The notes under the pieces are model-generated. The model made no database searches and was not told where the DNA came from. It saw nothing but the letters and a program-made list of their open reading frames with translations. From contig NC_081835.1 in the NCBI RefSeq assembly GCF_030867095.1, forward strand, positions 38,609,892 to 38,673,891: a stretch of 64,000 nt of DNA, in the 5' to 3' direction. A program made the translations under genes and the position numbers. This DNA is from Alligator mississippiensis. Its lineage: Eukaryota > Chordata > Crocodylia > Alligatoridae. Shown in pieces: positions 1-13,200 of this stretch (positions are counted from its first letter, which is position 1; every line of letters begins with the position of its first letter).

Positions 1-1187
1 GTGCAAGTGTTTACTAGGTAGCATTTGGAAGTTGAGTCAGGATGTGCACATTGCCTTGTTTTGCATCTATGATCAGTTATTGTCAGGGGTGACTAGGTAT
101 GTGTGAGGCCCATACTTTGACTTTCACATTCCATTCATGGATTACAGGAGTCATTTCTGCCAAAATAATAATAAAGAAATAACACACTGGCTTTGGGTTT
201 ACTTTCCTCTTCTCTTAAACTGAAGGCAGTATCTTTTCTGATCTGGACTTTGGGTGTCTCATGTGGTCTGCTGACTGTTACTTTGTGTATAGGTACATTT
301 TGATTGTCTCTTATATTTGCAGACAATGTACTGGACTCACATAAAGCCTCCACAGCCAGTTAAGCATGAAATAGATACAGATACAGATATTTGCCCTGCT
401 GCCTGGATGCTTTCTTGCCCAGATAGTTAAGTAGGTTGGCTCAGCATCAAAAAGAACCCATCACGAGTTTTTGAAAGCCCTTACAGATTGTGTTTGATAG
501 CTTCTGTCTCATCTGTTTCAGTATGGGTAAATTGAGTGAGCCTATATATACAAAGCTAGTTTGATAGCTTTGGTTTCAGCCTGGTTTGTATAGGCTGAAG
601 TAGTTGGGTCTTTTCTGGAAAACTTTTTTTTTTCCCAGTTCACAGCAAAATAGGGATTAACTCTGCCAAACAGTGCCCAGTTCTTCCATCTCCTCCTTCC
701 CAGTAAAGTTGATTCTTATCTTGAAGCATAGTCAAGCTAATGGAACGAGAGACTAAAAGGCCAGGTATAGTTCCAGCCTTCCTGTAGACTAATTTAACTT
801 CATACAATTCATTTTGTTTGTCTACTGCAGTTTCTCTGTCAGTAAAATGTAGATGATAATACTGTCCCACTTAAAGCATACTGAGATTTATGGATGAACA
901 AGTCTTGTGTATGAAGTAACTTACCATTGTTTCCTCCTGCCCCTCTCCCTAAATTCTGCTTCTCTCCCTTTTATTTATAGGAAGCACCCATTAGAAGTTG
1001 AACCCTAACTAGATGCCTACTTGGGTGTAAGATTTGCTGGATCATTAAAATAGGATTCAGAGTTTTTTCTCAAGGAAGGAAAATACTGTAAATATTCTTT
1101 GTGTTCAGTAAAATAATTTTACATTTGTAGGTCTTCTGTATCTATGAGCTGATACCATGATATAACTGATATCTTTTCCCATTATAG
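1..1187. other. Upstream non-coding stretch, probably an intron in the GLT8D1 5' UTR
   Basis: I see no coding exon on either strand. The stretch ends in a branch-point-like and pyrimidine-containing acceptor whose AG is at 1186-1187, directly before the first coding exon. This suggests intron sequence following an untranslated first exon that lies outside the window. No CpG-rich promoter is visible, so transcription probably starts to the left of position 1. This is inference from the acceptor alone. Confidence 0.5.
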
Positions 1188-1231
1188 GCTTTTAACGTGG
1201 TGATACTTAGCCACAAAGATACAAGGGGAAG
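1188..1231 (+). other. GLT8D1: GLT8D1 5' UTR segment of the first coding exon
   Basis: The acceptor AG at 1186-1187 precedes 44 bases of leader and then the ATG at 1232. The context aagATGa is a moderate initiation context. An alternative start is unlikely because the membrane anchor begins only five codons downstream. Confidence 0.6.
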
Positions 1232-4200
1232 ATGACATTCAGAAAAGGTATGGGGGTTTTGTCAAAACCATTCTGTACTTTTTGATTTTCATGAGCTGTT
1301 ATATTCTCCTAACTAACTCTCTCTTTCTCTCTCTTCCAGTGAACATTTTCATCCTTGCATTGGCTGTTGTCATATTTTTATTAGTTCTGCATCACAATTT
1401 TCTAGGTCTCAGTGATTTCTTGAAACGGGAACTGTCAGGTATAGTAGTTTTTAGTCTTACACTGAACACATGAGGTTTTAGCTGGCCTTTTTGTTTTAAT
1501 TCTCTGCTGTATTAGATTTTTCACTTATTTCTCCAGAACCAAGAGGAGCTTGGTTCTCATGACTGAGTGTGTTGCAGATTGAGGATAATGAGGGTCACGA
1601 GTCCAAAAACAGAGTTGGAATCCAGTAACTTTTGCTGTAGCTACATTTAGTGAAGTAATGTAACTTTTTATGATTAAAAAATAATGCAGAGTCTATCAAG
1701 TCAGATATTCATAGATTTTTATGGCTAGAAGGCACTGTTAGGATCATCTGCAGAAGAGAGGTAATAAAATTAAAAGCAATGATTTCTATATTGAAGCTAA
1801 TAGTTTGAAAGAGATTCAGTTGATATGAAGACTCCCAGTGTGGGAGGATTTATGATATCCCTAGGCAGTGTATACAGCATTTTTGTATATGCCCAGTGTA
1901 GGCTACACGCTTATTGATTCAGTTTAGGTCATTTTGAAAGTTTTGGACTCATGAAAGACTTATACTGTAGTACCTGAGTCAAGAATATGGAAGCTGGTGT
2001 ACAGCAGCTTCTCCACAATAGAAGAAATCACACACGGGCATCTTCTGTGGAAACGGCTTTTCCAACACATTCTTCAAGTCCTTTGGTGACCGGCTAATGA
2101 CAATGGGAGTAGGATTGTGATGTCTGGAAGCTCCTAGTCACGAGTTAGCACTTGGATGGGGTAATCAGGAGTGTGATTCAACAACTATAACTGACTGAGC
2201 AGCCCTCTTCAAAATCCACTCTGCTCACTTCACATTGCGGGGGGGTCTAGAAAAGGTGCCCTAAACATAGTGTGACTATTTTTTTTTCCCTGACTGGATA
2301 ACCGTGTCCAGTGGGATCACCTTTACTGCGGTCAAAATCAACAAAGACAATCATTTTCAGGACCCGGAACATCAGGACCCTCATGAACAATCCTAATAGT
2401 GAATGCCCAGAGTGCCACACCACAACCTTGGCTCAAGAACTCAGGGAACACAACGTCAACGTTGCTGCACTGAGCGAAACCCAGCAAGCAGGAGATGGGC
2501 AGGTCAAAGAACAAGGAAGCAGCTATACCTTCCTCTGTAAGGGAGAATGTTGGCTTTCCAGAGTTGATTTTACCATCAAGAATGAACTCCTCAACCAACT
2601 CAACAAATTCCCTATCAGAATTAATGAGTGTCTTGAGACTTTCTGTCTTAAATGGGCAAGGAGCCGATATGCTGCTGTCATCAGCACGTATTCCTCGACT
2701 CTTGACACCACTGATGAAGCCAAGGAAGAATTACATGCAAATCTTGACCAAGTCCTTTCTGGTGTTCTGGAAGCAGAAAGACTCATACTTCTTGTTGATT
2801 TTAGTGCCAGAGTTGGAAGGAACTTGAACCTCTGGAATAGAACCATCAGCAAGGACGGAGCGGGAAAGGTCAACTCCAGCCACATTCTCCTCTTGCCCAA
2901 ATACACAGAACATGGACTCACCATCATCAACATCCTGTTTTGCCAGAAAAACAGGCACAGACAAAATGGCAGCACCCATGATCCAAGCATTGGCACTTGA
3001 TTGACTATGTCATTGTTTGCGTCTGGGATCGCAAAGATTTCCGCATCACCCAACTTATGTTAGGAACTGACAATTGCTGGACTGACTGCTAACTCGTCTG
3101 TTTGATTATGTCATTTAAACAGTCTCCTAAATGATGGCTGCAGCAAAAGCAATGTCAACGGAAGATCAATGTCAAGGGACTCAAGGACCCAAGCAAGTGC
3201 GCCTTCTTTCACCAGTGCCTTGATGGAAAACTGGTGAATTTTAGTCAACAACAATGAAAGAAAGTCAGTAGTGTTTGGGGTACCTTTAAGTCCATTAGCA
3301 TCTGCAAAGAGGCAGTTGGATTCTCTACTAGGAAACATCAAGACTGGCTTGATATGAATGACTGAGAGCCCCAAGAGTTGATCGACTGCATGTGAAAAAC
3401 CTTTTGTACTTGGCAGAACAACAACTCCAAGCAAAAGAAATTGAATTGCCAACAAGGCCAGACAGAGGTCCAAAAGAGGACCTGTGTTATGAAGAACAGA
3501 TGGTGGAAAGATAAGGCAAAGGAGATGCCGCATTTCACTGACATTCGCCATATGCTTGATTTATTCAGTACAACCAAAGCCATCTATGGTCCAAGCACTT
3601 GGGGATGGAGGAGACCTGATCAAAGGAAAGGGGAGCCATTAATGCCTGTTGGAAGGAGCATTTGGAAGACCTGTTCAATCAAGACTCTGTTGTTGACAAG
3701 TGTTCTCAACTCCATCCTGCAACATCCAGTTGGAGACAATTTCTGAATCCCTCCAATCCTTGATGCGGTGAGGAAAGCCATTAAGCAGAGTAACAGGGCA
3801 CCTTGAGCTGATGAATTCCCCTCTGAAATGTTCAAGCAGGAGGTTGAGGAGCTCACATCACAGCCCCATGCCCTCATCGTAAGGATCCGGAATGATGAGG
3901 AAATCCCAGACATCGTGGATCATGACTGTCTTGAAGAAAGGAGACAAGTCCAACTGTGGAAATTACCTTGAAGAGGGACCACTTTGCTGTCTGTCTATCA
4001 CAGGAACGATCACCGTTCTGAACCATCTCCTCCCACTTGCTGAAGAGCTGCTCCTGGAGGCTCAGTGTAGGTTTAGGGTATCAAGAGGCACAACTGATAT
4101 GATCTTCACAGCTTGCCAATTGCAGGAAAAATGTTGGGAACAACATAAACCTCTCTGCATGGCCTTTTTTGACCTCACAAAAGCCTTCAGCTCTGTCCCT

Positions 4201-7200
4201 TGAGAAGCACTGCAGAAGTACAGATGCCCATGGAAATTGGTCACCATTCTTTCCCTGCTCCGTATGCAAGTGGTGGTTCTCAATAACAGATCTATCGCAG
4301 ATCCCTTTGAGGTTAAGACAAGAGTAAGCAAAGCTGCATCATCACTTCAGTACTCTTCTCAGTATTCCTTACCATGATGGTACATCTGACTGCCAGCAAG
4401 CTTCCAGTCAAAATGGCGCTAAACTACTGAATAGAGATGAAAAATCGGTTAAACGATTAATCATTTAACCAGTAGGTGTAGTGATAACTAAAGTTAGTTA
4501 GCAGTGAAACTGGTTAGTTTACTGGTTATCTTTTACCATAGGGTGGGCAGAGTCTGGCAGGGAAGAGGAGAAGGGAAGCCTTGAGGTGCCCCAGTAGGAA
4601 TCAGAAGGCAGCAGGGTAGGCAGGAGAGATGGGAGGGACAAGGGGGACTGTTACCCATAGCCTAAGAGGAAAAGAAGGAGAAGCCTAATGACTTGGCAGT
4701 TAAGCAATTAGCTTCTCTCCCCTGGTGTTCCCTCCTTTCCTCCCTCCCAGTGTAGGGCTTCACATGGGCTGTGTTTTCTGGCTGGGCTTGCCTCCTCCCC
4801 CTCCTCCACCTTCTCCCCTCAGTCAGAGGGTTTCAGGAGCTGGAGCAGCTGTCTAAGCTGCTGTGTTATCAGTTAATTACTTAACTGATATAACTAGAGG
4901 AAGTTAAATTAATATCTTTTAAACGATATTTGCATCCATACTACCAAATGGAAAAGCTGTTTCATCTCAACAACTCTGAGCAAAAACCAAGACAACCCTG
5001 ACTTCAGTCATTGAGCCATTACTTTTACTGTTTACAAGTTTGTATAGAACCTTGCACAGTGAAGCTTTGAGTCCTGCTTGGGGACTGCAAGTACTAAAAT
5101 AACAGAAATAATTGAAATATAAGATTTTCCACATAATCTTCATACATATCATTTTTCTTACATACAAATTGTGCATAATTACTCTGTTTGTAGATTCAAA
5201 TGCATTGGGACTCCAGCCCATTGATTTTATACCTGAGGCTCCCCAAAAGCTGATAGAAAAAAGGAATGAGAAGGAAATTCCTGTGGTCATTACAGCATCA
5301 GAGGACAGGCTTGGAGGCATAATTGCAGCCATAAATAGTATTTATCATAACACAAAATCCAATGTGGTGTTCCACATCATCACTCAAAACGATACTGTGG
5401 ATCACTTGAGGTAAGCTGTACTCTTCCGAGTCATGCCCCTGCAATCTTAACGTTTTGCTTTATTTTATATGCTATCATCAATCATGTTTCCTTCTACCAT
5501 TCCATGCGTAGACTGTGCTTTGCATGAAGTAGCTCTACTTTGCTTGATTTCTGTGTTCTCAGTTTCCTGACTTTTAAAAAGTTATTTTAAAAAGTAGTTG
5601 CTAGAGATATACTCAGGATCGATAAAATTCAGTAAACCCAGAAACCACTGTGATTCTAGTGATTTGGGCTCTCGTTAGGGGATATTTTTTGTTCCCAGTA
5701 ATGACTGGTATTAATTCAGGGTCCAGCTCTGATTTGACAGGATGTGGGGCTGCTAGTCAGGTTAGCTTTCAGGTGAATACAATAATGCTGCTACAAATGG
5801 TGGAATATTGAGTAAGAGGTCACAAAATACTTTTATTTATTTAATTTTTTTTTTAAAAGAGGCTTGGTTCCATAAATGTTGCAGAGAAACAAATGCTTGC
5901 TTACCTGTTGTACATTCTTAAAGTCTATCTTCTTTAAAGTAGTAACACTTTTTAATAGAAGACCAGTTATATGATGAAGGGTACTGGTGAATTTTCCTGA
6001 TTTTTAGATTGGCATTTGACCCTCTTTTCCCCACTCATCATCATCAGTATTGCCTTTGGTAATAAGAGTATGAATTTTTTTATATTAAACCAGAACCATC
6101 TTTGGCACCTTGACTTATCTCTTGCAAGTCTTTAGAGAAAATGTTATCAAAGGGGTTTTTTTGTTTGTTTATTTTTGTTTTGTTTCTTTGGGGGTTTTTA
6201 CTGTATACATTGGATATATTTTCCTTGAAATAAAGCCCAGCACACAATTTGCTGTGACTGTTATAGACAGATAAAGTACTGTATTTTTTTTCTTGCACTG
6301 GCATGTCTGGCACAGTTTTCTTAAGAGTGTACATGCTGTTGTAGCTGTTTAGTTAATACTGACTAGTTGTGTCATTTCTGAGCCAGTTAGGACTCAGGAC
6401 TGTGCTAAATACTATAACAATGTAAGAGGTCGCCTCAGAACATTAGGGTAGCCAACATCTCAGGCCACAATCCTGTAGCAAGCTCTATGTGGCTATGTTC
6501 TTACATCCTACTGATTTCCACCATAGGTGTAACAGGGAGCCAGAGGCTACGGTTATTTTAAGGCAAAAGTACAGCAGGGTAGCTTTGTTCTGTAGGCAGG
6601 CAGCTGAGCAGAAGTTAGCTGAACTATAGTAAATTTGTTGCATGGGGCAGATTTCCAAGCAGCCTGAGAGTAAAGGCTGCATGCAGCTGGATTAAGCTGC
6701 AGCAGGAAAGGGCAGGCTGGCCATTAGGAAAAAGAGGAAACCCGTGTGTTTGTTGAAGGAGTCCCCTGACTGGAAGGGACAGTGCATTAGGGCATGTAAG
6801 CCCAGTGCCTGAAGTAAGGCAGGCAGTCTGGTACTGCATGTTGCAGGGAACATATCTCCTTGGAGAGAGGGGTGCATGAGACAGCCTGTCAGGCACCCAA
6901 GCCACCCATGAGAGCTGGGAGGTGATAGCTTGAAAGGAAGTACAACTTAAAGGGAGGATGCTAACCCAGAGCAAGGGAGACATTTAATTTGGAAGCGGGT
7001 CCCTTGTGTCTGTGTTCCATTTAAGTTTGATACCAGAGGACCAGGTTGTGGCTGTATGGGAGGATTGGTAGCCACATAGTAGGGTGCCTGGGGGCACTCG
7101 GCGTGGCAAGACCTGTGAAGGCCAAGGGAGAGCATGAGTGAGATGGGGCAGGCTGGAGCCGCTGGGGCCAGAGCCTGTGCCCTGAGAGTGAGAGGCAAGG

Positions 7201-10200
7201 TGGGCTGGAGCCAAGGGGGCTAGGGCAAGTGGCTTAGGAATCCACAGCTAGAACAACCACTGGGCCAAAGCCAAGAGGGCTGAAGCCTGTAAAGCCTGGT
7301 ACTTGGATGATGTAGTAACATCTGCAAGGCATGGGCATGGCTATAGGAGAGTGTGGAGGCCACAGTTATTGCTGCTAAGGCGGCTTGTGCTCTAAGGCCT
7401 GGATAGAGCCAATGGGTCACAAGTTAGGGGAATAAAACAGGTGCCAGCTGGCTGTGTGACAATAGATAGCCAAGGGACTAAGGCTCACTTCGGGGCCCTG
7501 GGGCAAACCTCCTTAAGTATTATTAGATACATCAATGTGTGGCAGGAAAGGTAGAAAGGTAGTACACCAAGGAACTAGAGTGGGGCAGGAAGCACTTAGC
7601 TACCAGGGGTGTCACAGGGAGCTTTGGTCCTGCTACAATAGGGCACATAATACATGTACATTCTCTAGACAAGGAAACAGTCACCAAAGAGCTAGTAGTC
7701 CAAGACTCATTTGTGTTAGCATGCCTTGGCTCCTCTCTGTTTTATTCTTGCCTTATTTTTATCTTGTCTAACCTAATCTGTGACTCTTCCTTTTCCCTTC
7801 TGTCCTGTGCAGGTCATGGCTGAGTAACACTGTTCTGAAAAATGTGAAATACCAAATTATAGATTTTGATCCTCATGTTTTGGAAGGAAAGATGCGGGTG
7901 GATTCAGAACAGACAGATTCCATAAAACCAGTGAGTCTGATTGTTGATATTAGTATTTGTTATCACTCATGTGGGTGGATAGACTGGAGATATCTGGCCA
8001 GAACAGTTTTTTTGCAGGAAGTAGATTTAAATATAAATGTAAAGATACAGATGTTTGTTTTATATCTAAAACTAGGTTTATATAACTTCTAAGTTTTATA
8101 ATGATCAAGGCACAGCCAGATTCATAGGATTGAACCTAGACTAGCTAGAAATTGAGGTAGTTAAGTAGGGGGTGCATTTTCTGATTCTATTTTAAACCAG
8201 TATACCAGTAGGAAATACTTTGCAGCTGTAAAGGTTATGTTTCATAAATAATGAAGAAGTCTTCTTAACAACTTACCGTTATTAAATATCACAGAGATTT
8301 CTGAAGAAGAGTTAGAAGTATTAGTTCTGGAGTCCTAGTCCTATAGTTTGGGCAACTACACTTGGTTCTTTAAATTCCACTTGTACTTTCATTTAAATTA
8401 GAAATCATTCACTTCTTTCATCTAATGTAAAATGGGGCCCTGCTCTGGGATTGTGAGTACCAAGACGCCTCTGCATTTCATTGGTTAGGAATATGCAATG
8501 GGATATTTTAGGATAATGTTGATTACATTAGTAATAATGGCTAGATGTGAGTAGTTGATGTAACTGAGACCTTCGGTCATAATCCCAAGAACTGTAATGA
8601 ACCAATATAATATTTCTTAGTGGAAACTAAATTTCAAAATACATAATGATTGGCAGAGGTGCACTGATACATCGATCCAATATTGGATCTAAAGAAAATT
8701 GACTATATCAGAAACAGGCTTTTTTACCTGATGTGGCTGATAAATGCCCCATGTGTGCACAACTGCAGCATGCATGTGGCCAGAAACACAGCCCTGCAGT
8801 TTGGAGAGCTGTGTCCAGCTGTTAAGTTTGTTGTGGGGGTGGAGGGGTGCAGATTAAGGCCTCCATGGTGATGGAGGGAGTGGGGCAGGCACTGCCATGC
8901 CAGCGCAGAGCGGGGCATAGGACAGGGCCCACCCCTTCCACCACAACAGACTTACCAGCCAGACACTGCTATTCAAGTGTTGGACTGCATATTGGAAATT
9001 GGATTGGTATTGGCCAAAAAAGTCTCTATTGGTGCACCCCAGTGATTGGCCTCCAGTCTAAAATGTGGTCCATTGATTCCCCATTTGTATAGAGTTCCAG
9101 TTACTTCTATACAAGTTTTTGCAGGCTGAGTCAACAATATTGTATTGCCTTATATGACCAGGACCACATGAATTAATTCATGGTTTCAAATGGCTGTGCA
9201 AAATTAAGTTGGTATTTTCAAAAGAGCCAAAGCTACTTTCAGTGGGACTTGTACTCCTTAAACACAAGTTGTTTAGGTGTTTTTGAAAATTCAGTTGGTA
9301 AGCCCCTATTTTTATTTCTTATAAACAGAGCATCTTGATGGTTATTTTCATTGCACAAATGATCATTCACCAAAAAATTGGTGCCCAAAATAAGTCTCTG
9401 TTTCCTAGTCTTCTGTTGCTCTCCCGTTTTACTCTCATTTCTCTTTTTTTGCTTTTATTCACAGTTAACCTTTGCAAGATTTTACTTGCCTAATTTGCTT
9501 CCTTATTCAGAGAAGGCCATATATGTGGATGATGATGTAATAGTGCAAGGTACTGGACCTTTTCATTCTTAAGCCTACTTTGTAAATAGTAATTATTCTA
9601 CTAGAATGTGCAGGGTCTCAGACACTAGCCAAATGCTTCTGATTCACATAGAAAAACTTTCTGTAAAAACCCATCAAGTAAAAGTCTGAATACTAGAAAG
9701 AAACCTCTTTTTGTCCCTATATGATGATGAGCTTCTTCTCATTAATGCATTAATGTAATGCATGCTGAAGCATGAACATTAATGACTTGCAATACTTTTT
9801 TCTGTCTAGGTCTGATGAAATTAGAATCATAGAAAGTTAGGGCTGGAAGGGACCTCAGGAGTTCATCTAGTTCAACCCCCTGCTCAAAGCAGGACCAGCC
9901 CCAACTAGATCATCCCAGCCAAAGCTTTGTCTAGCTGGGTTTCGAAAGCCCCCAAGGATGGAGCTTCCACCACCTCTCTGGGTAACCTGTTCCAGTGTTT
10001 TACTACCCTCCTAGTGATTAAAATTCTGCCTAATATCTAACCTAAACTTCCCTTGCTGCAACTTGAGACTGTTGCTCCGTGTTCTGTCATCTGCCACCAC
10101 TAAGAAGAGCCTAGCTCCATCTGCTTCCGAACCCCCGCTTCAGGTAGATGAAGACGGCTATTAAGTCTCCTCTTCTCTAAACTAAATAAGCCCAGTTCCC

Positions 10201-13200
10201 CCGTCTTTCCTCATAAATCATGTCCCCAGCCCCTCACCATTTTGTCACCCTCTGCTTGAGTCTCCAATTTGTCCACATCCTTTTTGTAGTGGGGAGCCCA
10301 AAACTGAACACAGTACTCCAAATGTGGCCTCACCAGTGCTCAATCGAGGGGAATAATCACTTCCCTTGACCTACTGCCAACACACCAACCAATGCAGCCC
10401 AGTATGCCATTAGCCTTCTTGGCAACTAGGGCACACTGCTGACTCATTTTCAGCTTATTGTCCATGTAAACCCCAGGTCCTTTTCTGCAGAGCTGCTGCC
10501 CAGCCAGTCAACCCCCAGCCTGTACTGGTGCATGGGATTGTTCTCTCCTAAGTGCAGGACTTTGCACTTGTACTTGTTGAACCTCAAGAGATTCCTTTTG
10601 GCCCAATCCTCCAATTTGTCTAGGTTGCACTGAATCCTAGCCCTTCCCTCCAGCATATCTGCGACTCCCCCAGCTTGGTGTCATCTGCAAACTTGCTGAG
10701 GGTGCACTCTATGCCATTTTCCAGGTCGTTGATGAAGACATTGAACAAAACCAGACTTAAGACCAACACCTCGGGGACTCCATTTGATTCCAGCTGCCGA
10801 CTAGACATTGAGCCATTGTTTACTAGCTGAGCCCAATGCTCCAGCCAGTTTTCTGTCCACCTTACAGTCCACTCATCCAGCCCATACTTGCTTAGCTTGC
10901 CTGTGAGAATGTTGTGGGAGATCATATCAAAATCCTTGCTAAAATCAAGGTACACCACATCCACCAGTCTCCCGTATCTACAAAGCCTCATCGTAGAAGG
11001 CAATCAGGTTGGTCAGGTATGAATTGTCCTTGGTGAATCCATGCTGAATTTTCCTAAATGCCTTTTTCTACTCCAAGTGCTTACAAATGGATTCCTTGAG
11101 GATCTGCTCCGTGATTTTTCCAGGGACTGAGGTGAGGCTGACTGGTCTGTTGTTCTCTGGATCTTCCTTTTTCCCTTTCTTAAATATGGGCACTATGTTT
11201 GCCCTTTTCCAATCATCTGGGACCTCTCCTGATTCCCAGGAGTTTTCAAAGATGATGGCCAATGGCTCTGCAATTACATCAGCCAACTCCTTCAGCACCT
11301 TTGGGTGCATCCCATCCAGCCCCACGGATTTGTACACATCCAGCTTTTCTTCCCTAACTTGTTCTTTCACCACTGAGGGATGCTTACCTCCTCTCCAACT
11401 GTGCTGCCCAGTGCAATAGTCTGAGAGCTGCCCTTGCCTGTGAAGACGGGGGCAAAAAAGGCATTGAGCACTTCAGCCTTTTCTGCAACCTCTGTCGCAA
11501 GGTAGCTTCCCCCATTCAGTAAGGGACTCGCACTTTCCCTGATCTTCCTCTTGCTGCCGACATACTTGTAGAAACCCTTTTTGTTACCCTTCACATTCCT
11601 TGCTAGCTGCAATTCCAGTTGTCTTGGCCTTCCTGACTTCATCCCTGTATGCCCAAGCAGTGCTTTTATATTCTTCCCTAGTTATTTCTTCTAGTTTCCA
11701 CTTAGTATAAGCTGCTTTTTTGTGATTTAGTTTACTGAAGAGTTCCCTGCTAAGCCAAGCTGGTTTTCTGCTGTACTTGCTAGTTTTCCCGCACGTCGGA
11801 ATGATTTGTTCCTGCACTCCTCAGTAAGGCTTCCTTAAGGTACAGGCAGCTCTCCTGGACTTCTTTCCCCCTCAGTCTGGCTTCCCAGGGGATCCTACCC
11901 ATGAGTCTCAATCATCTCGTGGTCACTGCTGCCTAAGTTGTCACCCACTGCTACATTCCCCACCAATTCTTCCCTGTTTGTGATCAGCAGGTCAATATGT
12001 TGTTCATATAGTGTTGATAATCTTTTAATTTTTGCAGTTAAGCTATATAAAGTACTTGAAAAAATAACTTGTGATCTTACGGGTACCTCGTATTTGATTG
12101 TCATTCTCTTTAAGTTTGTAATGGGGCAGAATTATGTTACTATTGTGCATCTAAATGGCAGCTATCCTGCCACACACATGGTGTTTTACACTTATGCACA
12201 GTTTGCAATTCTATTAACTTTTCATTATGAAAATGTAAGCATACATACAAAGACTACATGCTTGTCACAAAAAAAAAAACAAAAACAGAAAGAGGGCTTG
12301 TCCATGGCTTATACCCAAAAGCAGGGTGGTTAGGGTACTCATCCAGGAAGAAGGACACTAGCTTCTAAGTCTGCCTCACCCACAGACAGGCAGATCCAGA
12401 AGGGGTGCAGTGGTGCAGATGCACCCCTTTTCAGTCAAACCTGCTGCATGAGCAGCAGCCAGGGATTTAAAAATAAATTCCTGAGTCAGGTAAGAATTTT
12501 TCCCCTCCCTTCTCTGTGCTCAGCAGCATGTCCCCTCCCTCTATTCCCTGTCCACTGCTGCTGCTATCCCCAACTGTCCCGGGGGGTGGGGGAAGACTCC
12601 AGAGGAAAGGGCTCTGCTAGGGACAGTGGCAGCGGCAGGCAGATTCCTCCTTCCTGTCTGATCCCCCTGGGTATTCGTTGCCTGCCCGGGAGCAAACATG
12701 ACATAAGGCAACCTACCTGCTGCCACCACCACTATGGCTGCGGTCTCTGACGAAGCCTGGCTCCACATGCAGCTCAGTTGGAGTAGGGCAGGAGTAACTT
12801 CCAAAGGCACCCTGGGTCAAGAGACTAGACCTGCCCTATTTTATGGCGGATGGATGAGTCCCTGCGCAAAGAAGGTAGATCAGGGGTAGGTAAAATATGG
12901 CCCACAGGCTAGATCCGTGCCGCCAAGCACTTTCATCGGGCCCATGGCACCCACCAATGAATTGTACCTTGCCCAGCCCTTCCACCTGCAAGAGTAGAAG
13001 CGAGTTGCTCATACCCCCAATGTACCCTATTGCTCCTCGGTCCCACTTTTGTGGACGTTAGGGCCCTGGCCCAGCCAGCATTCAGCTTCCGAGTGCTGCT
13101 GCAGCCACCCCACAGGGGCCCTGCTGGGCTTCCCCAGCATCCCACTTGCTCCAGGCAGCAGGTAGGGAAGCGATGGGGGTGGGGGCGGAGCTGCAGCTGG

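Noticed and set aside
2338-3053. Minus-strand frames across the LINE endonuclease
   Set aside because: Shadows of the + strand frame, which shows the real family motifs.
5112-5414. A start codon at 5112 for a separate short gene
   Set aside because: This is intron read-in to GLT8D1 exon 3; the acceptor at 5192-5193 and the phase to exon 2 explain the coding part.
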